The notes below the pieces were generated by a model. The model saw only the letters and a program-made list of their open reading frames with translations, was not told the origin of the DNA and did not search any database. Shown here in pieces: positions 50,770-60,200 of a stretch of DNA of 64,000 bases (the first letter of the stretch is position 1; each line of letters opens with the position of its first letter). Source of the stretch: Mycobacteriales bacterium (GTDB taxonomy: Bacteria > Actinomycetota > Actinomycetes > Mycobacteriales > Mycobacteriaceae). The stretch covers positions 62,001-126,000 of the forward strand of contig JAHABL010000007.1 of the NCBI GenBank assembly GCA_018376445.1, read 5' to 3'. Made by a program: the position numbers and the translations under genes.

Positions 50770-51290
50770 GGCAGCTCCCACAACCCTTCCGGAAGATCGA
50801 CAATAAGACGACCAGCAGCAACGTCGACTTCTGGCACCATAGCGGTAACGAAGGGTACAAGATGCGTACGCTCCTCAGCATCAGTGATACTGAGCAAATC
50901 CTGAGCCGTATAGGGTAGGACATCCGTCACCTCACCAAGCTTCTCTCCCCCAACGTTGACAACCTCCAGTCCGATGAGGGAGGTGACGTGATACTCGTCT
51001 TCTACCGGGTTGTCTGCGTTAACGAGCTCGTCAGAATCAATAATGATATCGGCGCGGCGAAGTGCATCTGCAGCAGTCCGATCATTGATATCAGCGAGGT
51101 GAATGAGGAGTCGGTCCTGATGCCAACGAGCGGCCGTCACCTCATGATGAGAGGTGACGCCGCTCGTAAGACGTAATGTAATTGTGGTGCCTACCGCGAA
51201 CCGTTCGTCGGGGGAATCCGTACGGACGTCGACAACAAGATCGCCACGGATTCCGTGGGATTTGATGACGGTGCCGGTGGCTAGCTCCAT
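50766..51290 (-). CDS. rimM: Ribosome maturation factor RimM
   Basis: Binds S19 and helps mature the 30S head. 174 residues: N-terminal RimM domain (TGTVIKSHGIRGDLVVDVRT) and C-terminal PRC-barrel (EYHVTSLIGLEVVNVGGEKL, VPFVTAMVPEVDVAAGRL). Coupled to trmD by a 4-base overlap. It belongs to the rpsP-khpA-rimM-trmD-rplS run. Confidence 0.96.
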   Translation of the reverse strand: MELATGTVIKSHGIRGDLVVDVRTDSPDERFAVGTTITLRLTSGVTSHHEVTAARWHQDRLLIHLADINDRTAADALRRADIIIDSDELVNADNPVEDEYHVTSLIGLEVVNVGGEKLGEVTDVLPYTAQDLLSITDAEERTHLVPFVTAMVPEVDVAAGRLIVDLPEGLWELP

Positions 51291-51347
51291 GGGGTAACTC
51301 CTTGCGGTGGCAGCAACTACAGGTTTCTGCCTCCAGCGTAATGGTAG

Positions 51348-51596
51348 TTACTGATCGGAATCTACAACGTCGACGCGCAGATTGCGCCCGCCCAAGGCGG
51401 TGACGACAGTGCGCAGCGCAGTGGCGTTACGCCCGCCACGGCCAATAACTTTGCCCAGGTCATCCGGGTTAACAGTGATTTCGATGGTGCGGCCACGACG
51501 ACCGTGCACCAGAGCGACTTCCACGTCATCCGGATTGCTGACAATACCGCGGACCAAGTGGTCAACAGCATCCGCAACGATGGTGGCGTTCAGCAT
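51348..51596 (-). CDS. khpA: KhpA-type KH-domain RNA-binding protein
   Basis: An 82-residue single KH domain protein (DUF/UPF0109, KhpA), which in Gram-positives pairs with KhpB to bind small RNAs and affect cell elongation. The KH signature GKVIGRGGRNATALR (GxxG = GRGG) is at about residues 48-62. It lies 2 bases after rpsP, its usual neighbour between rpsP and rimM. Confidence 0.94.
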   Translation of the reverse strand: MLNATIVADAVDHLVRGIVSNPDDVEVALVHGRRGRTIEITVNPDDLGKVIGRGGRNATALRTVVTALGGRNLRVDVVDSDQ

Positions 51597-51598
51597 TG

Positions 51599-52072
51599 TT
51601 ATTCAGCCTCAGCAGCCTCGTCAGCGGTATTCTCAGAAGCAGCTTCTTCAGCAGCCTTCTTCTCGGCCTCTTCCTTAGCCTTCTTGTCAGCCTTACGCTT
51701 GGCGGTGATGGCCTCGGCGGTAGGCTCGTTGGCGGCTTCTTCGAGGGCTTTGTTGAAGAGATCCAGCTTAGAGGGCTTGGGCTCAGCAACCTTAAGGGTG
51801 CCTTCCGTGCCAGGGAAGCCCTTGAACTTCTGCCAGTCGCCGGTGACCTTGAGGAGGTTCAATACCGCATCAGTAGGCTGAGCGCCAACACCGAGCCAGT
51901 ACTGGACACGCTCGGAATTAATCTCGATGACGCTGGGCTCGCGCTTCGGGTGGTACTGACCGATGGTCTCGATGGCGCGGCCGGAACGACGAGTACGGGC
52001 ATCAGCAACGACGATGCGGTATTCGGGAGTGCGAATCTTGCCGAGACGCATGAGCTTAATCTTGACAGCCAT
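51599..52072 (-). CDS. rpsP: 30S ribosomal protein S16 with long charged tail
   Basis: An early-assembling small-subunit protein. From ATG 52072 the product is 157 residues, with AAGGAG as ribosome-binding site. The S16 core is in the first ~80 residues (KIKLMRLGKIRTPEYRIVVA, RAIETIGQYHPKREP, GAQPTDAVLNLLKVTG). The rest is an actinobacterial extension that ends in an Ala/Glu/Lys-rich helix (KADKKAKEEAEKKAAEEA). An upstream in-frame stretch to 52267 is not S16-like and lies in the leader. It is the first gene of the rpsP-khpA-rimM-trmD run. Confidence 0.96.
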   Translation of the reverse strand: MAVKIKLMRLGKIRTPEYRIVVADARTRRSGRAIETIGQYHPKREPSVIEINSERVQYWLGVGAQPTDAVLNLLKVTGDWQKFKGFPGTEGTLKVAEPKPSKLDLFNKALEEAANEPTAEAITAKRKADKKAKEEAEKKAAEEAASENTADEAAEAE

Positions 52073-52299
52073 GAATGGCTCCTTTTCTGTGTCACAGGGG
52101 AATGCAGCGATACAGGAGTCCGTATCCGGTTTTCCCCCTCGAGTGGGTGTGACGGTCGGTCGGCACATCTGGAAGGTACTATCCGTCACAGAAACCGGAT
52201 CCGACGCCCTCTTTAGGTCCTTGTTAATTAATGTAGACCAGGTGTTAATTCTGCCAGAGATGGACACAAGAAGGAAATTCGCTGTTTAGAATCCTTGCT

Positions 52300-53139
52300 A
52301 TGGCAGATCACACAAAATCCCTTATTCATCCGCAGTATTCCCCACATGTCCTCATCACGGGTGGATCCAGCGGTATTGGACGTTGCACCGCCGAACGGCT
52401 CGCGGCGGCCGGCTACACCGTCTATTCCTGTGCTCGACGTTGTGAAGAAAAAACGGAAGACTTCGCCTCTGGTGGCTCAATTATCAACCGCCACATGGAC
52501 GTCACCGATCCTGAGTCAATTAAGGCTGTTATTAGCGCCATCCCTGATCTGGGCATCGTTATTCACTGTGCGGGATTTGGTGTCGCTGGGTCCTGCGAGT
52601 GTATTCCCATCGACCGTGTTCGCGCGCAGATGGAAACCAACTACTTCGGTGTGCTGAACGTTAACCAGGTGGCTCTCCCCCGTCTTCGCGAGCACAAAAA
52701 CTCGCTGGTTATTGTAATTAGTTCTGTTGCAGGTTTCCTCTCCGTCCCCTTCCAATCGCACTATTCTTCGTCGAAGTACGCGGTTGAAGCCTATGTCGAT
52801 GGTTTGCGTATGGAGGGACGTCACTTCGGCATTAAGGCCACACTGGTGGAGCCCGGAGATACCAAAACTGAGTTCACTGCGGCACGTACCCATGACGAAC
52901 CACAGGATTCCCCCTACTTCGCCACCGCGGAGACCGCTGTCGCGCAAATGTCTCACGACGAAGAGCATGGTGTCCCACCGAGCAAGGTGGTCGATGTCAT
53001 CGTGAAAATGATGGGAAAGAAGAATCCCCCCATCCGTCAGGCAGTTGGAGCTGACTATCGCCTGGTGTACTGGGCGAAGCGGCTACTGCCGAATACTCTG
53101 CTGGAATGGGGTCTCCGCAAGACCTACATCAAGAAGTAA
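52300..53139 (+). CDS. Short-chain dehydrogenase/reductase
   Basis: A 279-residue classical SDR oxidoreductase. The cofactor motif TGGSSGIG is at about residues 20-27, HCAGFG follows (an NAG-motif variant), the catalytic Ser is in IVISSVAGF and the Tyr-Lys pair in YSSSKYAVEAY. An Arg after the first strand (CARRCE) suggests NADP(H). Substrate is unknown; it resembles broad-specificity steroid/retinol-like SDRs. No Shine-Dalgarno precedes the ATG. TAGAAT at 52287-52292 lies 7 bases upstream, compatible with a leaderless transcript. It is alone on the plus strand, ended by a strong terminator. Confidence 0.88.
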   Translation: MADHTKSLIHPQYSPHVLITGGSSGIGRCTAERLAAAGYTVYSCARRCEEKTEDFASGGSIINRHMDVTDPESIKAVISAIPDLGIVIHCAGFGVAGSCECIPIDRVRAQMETNYFGVLNVNQVALPRLREHKNSLVIVISSVAGFLSVPFQSHYSSSKYAVEAYVDGLRMEGRHFGIKATLVEPGDTKTEFTAARTHDEPQDSPYFATAETAVAQMSHDEEHGVPPSKVVDVIVKMMGKKNPPIRQAVGADYRLVYWAKRLLPNTLLEWGLRKTYIKK

Positions 53140-53146
53140 ATACTAG

Positions 53147-53186
53147 AGAAGGATCCCCGTTGACTACGTTCAACGGGGATCCTTCT
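53147..53186. terminator. Terminator between SDR gene and ffh
   Basis: A perfect 17-base-pair stem (53147-53163 with 53170-53186) with a 6-base loop, 7 bases after the SDR stop and 21 bases from the ffh stop. It can serve both convergent genes. Confidence 0.85.
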
Positions 53187-53207
53187 TCGGTCTGTGGCGG
53201 AAAATGC

Positions 53208-54779
53208 CTAGAACTTAGGGAACTCCAGTTTGCTGAGGTCCATCCCCTCCAGTCCAGGTGGCATTTGACCAAGGCCGCCACCCAAGCGGGAAAGATCCGG
53301 CATTCCGTTCCCGGCACCTGGCATTCCGGGTATGCCGGGCATGCCCGGCATACCTTGTGGCATGCGCTGCTGAGAACGTCCCTTTCCCTTGCGGCTATTC
53401 TTCCCCTTCTTGCCTTTACCTTTTCGACGGTTACCCGCCGGACCCATCCGGTTCGTGAGCTTGTTCATCATCTTACGAGCCGTCAGGAATCGCTCCACCA
53501 GTTGGTTCACCTCAGTGACAGTGACGCCAGAACCGGACGCAATACGCCGCCGACGGGAAGCGTTCAAGATCGTTGGATCTTCTCGTTCAGCAGGAGTCAT
53601 GCCCCGGATGATTGCCTGAATATGGTCCAGCTGTTTCTCATCGACGGACGCAGCCGCCTGCTGCATTTCTTTCCCACCAGGCATCATGCCGAGAATATTA
53701 GAGAGCGGTCCCATTCGGCGCACCATTAGCAGCTGGTCGAGGAAGTCTTCCAACGTCAGCTGCCCGCTCATCATGCGCGTCGCAGTCTTTTCAGCTTCCT
53801 GCTGGTCAAAGACCTGTTCCGCCTGCTCGATGAGGGTGAGGAGGTCACCCATGCCGAGGATGCGGCTTGACATGCGATCAGGGTGGAAGACGTCAAAGTC
53901 GTCCAGTTTTTCACCGGTGGATGCGAACATGATGGGCACGCCCGTCATCTCACGCACCGACAGAGCAGCACCGCCACGGGCATCACCATCGAGCTTGGTG
54001 AGGACAACACCCGTGAAACCGACTCCATCACGGAAAGCTTCAGCTGTGGTGACCGCGTCCTGGCCAATCATGGCGTCTAGAACGAAGAAGATCTCGTCGG
54101 GGTTGACGGCATCACGGATCGCCCGTGCTTGACCCATCAGCTCCTCGTCGATGCCGAGTCGGCCGGCGGTATCGATAATGACGACGTCATAGACTTTGCG
54201 ACGAGCCTCTTCGATACTCTGCCGGGCAACTTCGGCGGGATCACCGGAGGTCCGGCCAAGGGGGCTGTCGCCTGCCCCTACACTCGTCCCAGGGTTGGGG
54301 GCGAACACCGGTACACCGGCTCGCTCGCCCACAATCTGCAACTGACTGACGGCACCCGGACGCTGCAAGTCACATGCCACCAGCATGGGGGTGTGGCCAT
54401 GTGCTGCAAGGTAGCGGGCAAGTTTACCTGCAAGAGTGGTTTTACCTGCGCCTTGGAGACCAGCCAGCATGATGACAGTAGGAAGCGTCTTAGAGAAATT
54501 AAGGCGTCGTGCTTCCCCACCGAGAATGCTGGTGAGCTCTTCGTTGACGATCTTGACGAACTGCTGAGCCGGGTTGAGGGCAGCGTGAACCTCTGCTCCC
54601 TTGGCACGAGCTTTGACACGCTTGACAAAACTCCGCACGACGGGAAGTGCGACGTCAGCATCAAGCAGTGCGAGGCGAATTTCCCGTGACGTTGCATCAA
54701 TATCGGCATCAGTGAGCTTACCTTTGCCTTTGAGACCCTTGAGGGCGTTTCCTAGGCGATCGGAAAGAGACTCAAACAC
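53208..54779 (-). CDS. ffh: Signal recognition particle protein Ffh
   Basis: Binds signal sequences and 4.5S RNA and docks with FtsY. 523 residues: N domain (about 1-95), G domain with GLQGAGKTTLAGKLA, DTAGRLGIDEEL and TKLDGDARGGAALS, then the Met-rich M domain with RIASGSGVTVTEVN near residue 410. The C-terminal ~70 residues are basic and then Met/Pro/Gly-repeat rich (QGMPGMPGIPGMPG), ending in DLSKLEFPKF. The repeat DNA contains a 26-base palindrome at 53329-53354. Confidence 0.97.
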   Translation of the reverse strand: MFESLSDRLGNALKGLKGKGKLTDADIDATSREIRLALLDADVALPVVRSFVKRVKARAKGAEVHAALNPAQQFVKIVNEELTSILGGEARRLNFSKTLPTVIMLAGLQGAGKTTLAGKLARYLAAHGHTPMLVACDLQRPGAVSQLQIVGERAGVPVFAPNPGTSVGAGDSPLGRTSGDPAEVARQSIEEARRKVYDVVIIDTAGRLGIDEELMGQARAIRDAVNPDEIFFVLDAMIGQDAVTTAEAFRDGVGFTGVVLTKLDGDARGGAALSVREMTGVPIMFASTGEKLDDFDVFHPDRMSSRILGMGDLLTLIEQAEQVFDQQEAEKTATRMMSGQLTLEDFLDQLLMVRRMGPLSNILGMMPGGKEMQQAAASVDEKQLDHIQAIIRGMTPAEREDPTILNASRRRRIASGSGVTVTEVNQLVERFLTARKMMNKLTNRMGPAGNRRKGKGKKGKNSRKGKGRSQQRMPQGMPGMPGIPGMPGAGNGMPDLSRLGGGLGQMPPGLEGMDLSKLEFPKF

Positions 54780-54924
54780 GTGTGTTTTCTCCTGGAATGG
54801 GGGCAGGGCGATGTACGCCGCATCAATTCTCCCTCATGTTACCCGCCTACCTCGTGAGAGGCGCGGTCGGTTCCGCAAGGCCAGGTGATCCTCGCTCTGG
54901 GATGCGAGTGAACAAGGGGGTGTT

Positions 54925-56493
54925 TTAGGCCAGCAGTGCGTCGACGAAGGCCGCCGGCTCGAATGGGGCAAGGTCATCGGCTCCTTCACCCAAACCCACC
55001 AGTTTCACTGGCACACCGAGCTCCTCCTGTACTTGGAAGACGATGCCGCCTTTCGCAGTACCGTCGAGCTTGGTGAGCACCACACCGGTGATGTCGACAA
55101 CATTCTTAAACTCCTTGGCCTGCAGAATACCGTTTTGGCCTACCGTAGCATCGAGGACCAGAAGGACTTCATCAACACTGGCCTTCTTTGAGACCACACG
55201 CTTCACTTTGCCCAGTTCGTCCATGAGACCCGTTTTGGTATGCAATCGTCCGGCGGTGTCAATGAGTACCGCATCGACACCTTGTTGGACGCCCGCATCG
55301 ACAGCATCGAAGGCGATGGCGGCAGGGTCTGCCCTTTCCGCACCGCGGATTGTGGTGGCGCCTACCCGATCACCCCAGGTCTGGAGCTGGTCAGCGGCTG
55401 CTGCCCGGAAGGTATCTGCGGCTCCCAACAGGACGCGCCGTCCATCACCAACAAGCACACGGGCAAGTTTGCCCGTCGTGGTTGTCTTTCCTGTGCCGTT
55501 GACACCCACCATGAGGAGGATAGCGGGATGGTCGTCGTGCGGAAGAGCCTTAAGGGAGCGATCAAGTTCGGGATGGCACTCTTCAATAAGAATCTCCCGC
55601 AGTAGAGCACGTGCGCCGGCTTCGTCATGGATCGATGAACTGGCAAGCTCATCCCGTAAACGGTCTGTCACCCGCAGAGTAATGGCGGTACCAAGGTCTG
55701 CCATGATGAGCGTGTCCTCGACCTCTTCCCACGCGTCCTCGTCAAGGTCACCCGCACCGAGGATACCGAGAACGCCGTTCGAGAAGACGTTGTTGGATCG
55801 CGAAAGACGGCCGCGAAGCCGAGAAAGCCGGCCACGAGCTGAGGGGACCTTTTCTGCCACCGGAGCCGTAGGTTCCTCTTCGCACGGCAGTTCGGCGACG
55901 TCGTCCGACCCTCCCTTAGCCGGAATGATCTCTACCTCTGTGCTGGCATAGGGATCCCCGGTAGGTAGTTCGTGTTCTGTAGGGGTGACGTCCTCTTCAG
56001 TTTGCGGCCCAGGAGCGAGCGGGGGCTCGTCCGACAGTGGCGGAATAGGATGGATCTCCGATTCACCAATTTCGGAGGTCTCAACTGGAACAGGGGCCTC
56101 AGCCGGAGCGGGAGCCTGCGGCACGACAACAGCCGGAGCACTGTTCTTCAGCTGAGTAGCTTGCCTCTCTTCCTGCTCTACGGAAGCTTCAGCAGTATCC
56201 GCGGGGGGAACTACCGGAGCAGGACTGGGAGTCGAAGCGCGGGTGGGAGTGGGCATCTTTTTGGGCGCAGGAGTTTTCTGCTTGAGCTCTCCGGAGCCCT
56301 CTGAGAAGGAAAAACCTCCACCTGCACTGTACGAGCCACTGCGTTCCTTCCCCTCCAGTTCCTTCTTTTCAGAGAAGGTGATGGCTTCTTGCTTCTTCTT
56401 TTTAGCCCCCAGAGCAAGCGCGATCGCGACAGCGACAATAATGACGCCGATGACGACGCCAACGATTATGGCGATGAGAGTATTAGTATCCAC
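54925..56493 (-). CDS. ftsY: Signal recognition particle receptor FtsY
   Basis: The membrane-side GTPase partner of Ffh. 522 residues. An N-terminal membrane segment (about residues 4-29) anchors it, a feature of actinobacterial FtsY. It is followed by an acidic, Pro/Glu-rich A domain to about 215, then the NG domain with GVNGTGKTTTTGKLA, GAADTFRAAAADQL, DTAGRLHTKTGLM and TKLDGTAKGG. The gap to ffh is only 145 bases; in Corynebacterium and Mycobacterium the amtB-glnK/glnB-glnD genes lie between them. Confidence 0.97.
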   Translation of the reverse strand: MDTNTLIAIIVGVVIGVIIVAVAIALALGAKKKKQEAITFSEKKELEGKERSGSYSAGGGFSFSEGSGELKQKTPAPKKMPTPTRASTPSPAPVVPPADTAEASVEQEERQATQLKNSAPAVVVPQAPAPAEAPVPVETSEIGESEIHPIPPLSDEPPLAPGPQTEEDVTPTEHELPTGDPYASTEVEIIPAKGGSDDVAELPCEEEPTAPVAEKVPSARGRLSRLRGRLSRSNNVFSNGVLGILGAGDLDEDAWEEVEDTLIMADLGTAITLRVTDRLRDELASSSIHDEAGARALLREILIEECHPELDRSLKALPHDDHPAILLMVGVNGTGKTTTTGKLARVLVGDGRRVLLGAADTFRAAAADQLQTWGDRVGATTIRGAERADPAAIAFDAVDAGVQQGVDAVLIDTAGRLHTKTGLMDELGKVKRVVSKKASVDEVLLVLDATVGQNGILQAKEFKNVVDITGVVLTKLDGTAKGGIVFQVQEELGVPVKLVGLGEGADDLAPFEPAAFVDALLA

Positions 56494-56622
56494 GGTACTA
56501 GTGTGTCAGGTTCTCGCTCTCCTTGCAGGAACCACGTCCCAGCATGTGTGGATTGTGGTTTTTCTGCCTCAAGCCAGCACAATAGAGGGGCACGACACGA
56601 TGCACTGCTCAGGAGGGTTTCC

Positions 56623-56964
56623 ATGAGTGACGACACTCAGCATGCCGCTATTAACGAGTGGGCGGATAAGCGTGGATTCCGCCCAGAAATCCCGTATAGC
56701 GAAGCTATTTCCATTAAATACCAGCGGCGGTTCTCCCATGTTCCCGGCCTCTATACCCTCATTTTCGCCAATGGAGACCTTTTCGTAGGGATGGCTGACG
56801 ACCTCGGTGACACACTCACCAAGCAGCCCACCTCCTGGCAGGACGACATTATTGGGGTACGGCTCATGGCCCGCTCGAAGAAAGGTCTCGACCTGGCTCA
56901 AGAAGCCATGGGACTACAGCGAGAGGTGCAGGCGCAGGGTTTCACCATCCACCCCCGCTGCTGA
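56623..56964 (+). CDS. Small protein with degenerate GIY-YIG-like pattern
   Basis: A 113-residue protein of unknown function from ATG 56623, with AGGAGG 6 bases upstream. The middle of the protein (HVPGLYTLIFANGDLFVGMA, about residues 35-54, then DDLGDTL) resembles the GIY-YIG nuclease motif (GLY...NG..FVG...DL), and a later helix ends in QREVQAQGF, where the family has its Glu. The Arg normally found after the YVG strand appears missing, so an active nuclease is doubtful. It is on the opposite strand to its neighbours, divergent from ftsY and convergent with acyP, with 4 bases between stops. The upstream in-frame extension overlaps ftsY and is not real. Confidence 0.65.
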   Translation: MSDDTQHAAINEWADKRGFRPEIPYSEAISIKYQRRFSHVPGLYTLIFANGDLFVGMADDLGDTLTKQPTSWQDDIIGVRLMARSKKGLDLAQEAMGLQREVQAQGFTIHPRC

Positions 56965-56968
56965 CCAT

Positions 56969-57253
56969 TTAACGTTCGTAAAAGCCGGACGGCAGCCCCC
57001 GCGGGGCACTGTAGTTTTCGACGACGACGTCGACATTCCCAGGTGTCTGCCCCGAGCGCAGAAGCTCAACCAAACGTTCGCACCGCGAACGGGGGCCTTC
57101 TGCGACCACATGAACACGCCCGCCACGTTTATTCGTTGCGCTTCCGACTATTCCCAGTTCTAATGCTCGACACCGCGTCCACCACCGGAAACCAACTCCC
57201 TGGACCCGTCCATGTACCCATGCGTCCAGCCGTACAGTATCCTCTTCTCGCAT
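56969..57253 (-). CDS. acyP: Acylphosphatase
   Basis: Hydrolyses carboxyl-phosphate bonds. 94 residues with the signature GRVQGVGFRWW (catalytic Arg) and the Asn in SATNKRGGRVHVVAEG. Its ATG overlaps the smc stop codon by one base (TGATG), so it is cotranslated with smc, the same pairing as in mycobacteria. Confidence 0.95.
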   Translation of the reverse strand: MREEDTVRLDAWVHGRVQGVGFRWWTRCRALELGIVGSATNKRGGRVHVVAEGPRSRCERLVELLRSGQTPGNVDVVVENYSAPRGLPSGFYER

Positions 57254-60200
57254 CAGGAGTTCCCCTGTGGGGATGCCGCCGCGAGGAGCGGCGTTGCTGG
57301 GTGCATCCGCTGCGAGATAACCCGGGTAATACCGTCTCCCTTCATGGTCACACCGTAGAGAACATCTGCCAAATCCATGGTGAGCTTTTGATGAGTTATC
57401 ACCAACAACTGGGAGCGTTCCTTCAACTCCCGGAAAAGCCCCAACAATCGGTGCAAATTTGTGTCGTCGAGGGCTGCTTCCACTTCATCGAGGATGTAGA
57501 AGGGGCTCGGACGTGCTTTGAAGATAGCCACCAACATGGCAATTGCAGTGAGGGACTTTTCGCCGCCGGATAGTAGCGACAGCCGCTTCACTTTCTTGCC
57601 CGGTGGTCGCGCCTCTACCTCCACACCCGTGTTGAGCATGTCCTCCGGATCAGTCAGATAGAGGCGTCCTTCGCCGCCAGGGAAAAGCGTCGAGAATACG
57701 GTGACGAATTCTCGCGCAACATCTTGAAATGCCTCTTCAAAGACAGTCTGGATCCGCTCATCAACGTCCTCCACGACCTCGAGCAAGTCTTTCCGAGCTT
57801 TCTTAATGTCCTCTAGCTGGGTGGAGAGGAAGGTGTAGCGTTCCTGCAATGCGGCGAACTCTTCCAGAGCCAGCGGATTCACCTTGCCTAAACGGGCAAG
57901 ATCACGCTCGGCAGCCTGCAAACGACGTTGTTGCTGCTCTCGGTCATAAGGAAGAGGCTGGGGACGAGAGACCTGCTCCCCACGTTCTTTTGCATCCTCA
58001 TATTCCTGCATTTCCACAGGCGAAGGGGGAAGAAGGACATCAGGTCCATATTCCTCAATAAGATCATCCACAGCCATACCAAGGTCCTCGAGGACCTGCT
58101 GTTCCATCAAATGCAAGCGCTCCTGCGCTTGAGCACGAAGCACCTCGTCCTGGTGTGCGCTTTCGCGGAGCTTGTCAAAGTCCACACTGGCCTCATGGCG
58201 ACGCTGCCGAGTCACTGAGAGCCTCTCAGACACTGCGGATTGTTGGCTGGCCAAAACCTGCCGACGCTCTTCCATCAACGAGAGCTGCTGCTGCAGTGCA
58301 TTCTGAAGCTCCTGCCCCGCCTCCTGGACCGCTGCAATGATGTCCAGTGCACGCCCCCGCGTAGCCGCGCGGCGTTCGGCACGCTCCCGCAGTTCTCGTT
58401 CACGGGCGGCCTGCCGGTGGAGGGCATCTGCCCGTCCGCGGACATGAGAGGAACGCTCCTCTGCCGTCCGTACTGCCAACCGAGCTTCCATTTCAGTAGC
58501 ACGCGTATGCGCCACGGCAGAAGCAGCCTCCGTTGCCACAGTATCGTCAAACAGCGTAGGCTCTTCCGGCTCCTCCGTGGCGAGACGCTGGCGTTCTTCC
58601 AGCTCTGTGAGTTCGACCAACAGACCCCGCTGCTGTTCTTCTAACTGATTCCTCTGCTCAATGAGTCGATCCTGTTGCAGAGAAGCACTCCGCACAGAAG
58701 CTGTGAGTCGAGCCAACTCCTTGGTCAGCGTGGCAATAGCGGAGTCTGATTCCACCAGGGCAGAGTAGGCTTGCGCGGCAGCCTGAGTACGGTCTCGATA
58801 TTCCTCTTCCGCGCCACGAAAAGCTGCCTGCGCTTTCTCTACCCACGCTAAGGCAGCCTTTTCTGCTCGCTGGGCATCCTCAATAGCGGCATTGATCTCG
58901 ACATCACTGTGCGCTTTTCGCGTACCACCAGTAGCCCATCCCCATCCGCGGGCGTCTCCGGAGCGCGTGACAACACGCAGACGGCGATCTCGTCGGATGA
59001 CCTTCTCCGCCATCTCCATGTCCTCAACCAGCACAGCGTCCATGAGGAGAGAAGTGAGAGCACTTTGTAGCGACAAGGGTACACTCACGACATCGAGCGC
59101 CCATTGGGCCCCTGCGGGCAACGTCACATCCATTCGGAAGTCGTCCACATCACGGCTTTCAATAAGAAACATGGAACGTCCAGCAGAACCTGCGCGAAGT
59201 GCAGCAACTGCCTCCTGAGCCCGAGTACTACTCGAGACGGTATAAGCGGATGCAGCCTCTCCTAGCGCCACTGCGATGGCCGCCTCCCAACCGGGAGTGA
59301 CGGTGAGTTTCTGGGCGACTTTCCCCGACAGACCAACGTGGTCGGCGTTTTTCTCAAGCCATGCGGCAGCATCTCCTGCTCCTAAAGTGAGAGCCAGAGC
59401 ATCAATTCGAGCGTGCAATCCAGCCGCTTCCTTTTCTGCCGAGCGTTCGTCATTGCGGAGAGCTGTGCACCTCTCCTCTGCCCGATCACGCTCGGCAGTC
59501 GCCTGGTCAAATCGCTCATTGAGGTGCTGTTCGGAGTTCTCCAGAGTCTGCAGGCGCGACTCTGCAGCTGCTGCCTCCTGTTGAAGAGAGGTCAGCTGCT
59601 GGCGTGCTGTTTCGAGTTCTTCAGCATAACGTGCGGCTTGGCTCTCAGTTGATGAGATAGCGTTTCGCGTGGTCTGGATGGTACCAGCCAATCGGGCGAT
59701 GCCTTCTCGACGATCGGCGACTGCTCGCATCACAGCCAACCGTTTCTTCTCCACCGCTTCCGCATACTTCTCAGCGTCTGCTCGCGCTTTGGTTGCAGCC
59801 GTCAGCGCTGCTGTCGCCGTACGGAGGGCTGCCACGATCTCAGCTTCCTCGCGTGCGGCTTCCTCTGCGCGTTTTTCTAACTGCGCTGGATCAGGGCCAA
59901 AATGCGGCTCAATTTCGGTACGCAAATGTCGCGCACGATCCTCAGCGATGCGAAGAGTAGCGGCCACGCGCTCGGACAGAGCGGAGAGTGCAAACCAGTT
60001 CTGCTGTGCACTGTCGAGAGCTGGGGTCAGAGCGGCAAGTTCTGTTTCTGCAGCCTCTACGGCCATTGACATCTCGCTGAGATAGGCCTCCGCCTGCTGA
60101 CGTCGCGCCGCCATATCACGCTGTAGCTGCTCATGCTGAGAGGCTTCCGCACGACGCTGCACAAGATCATCTGCAGCAATACGAAGACGGGCATCGCGGG

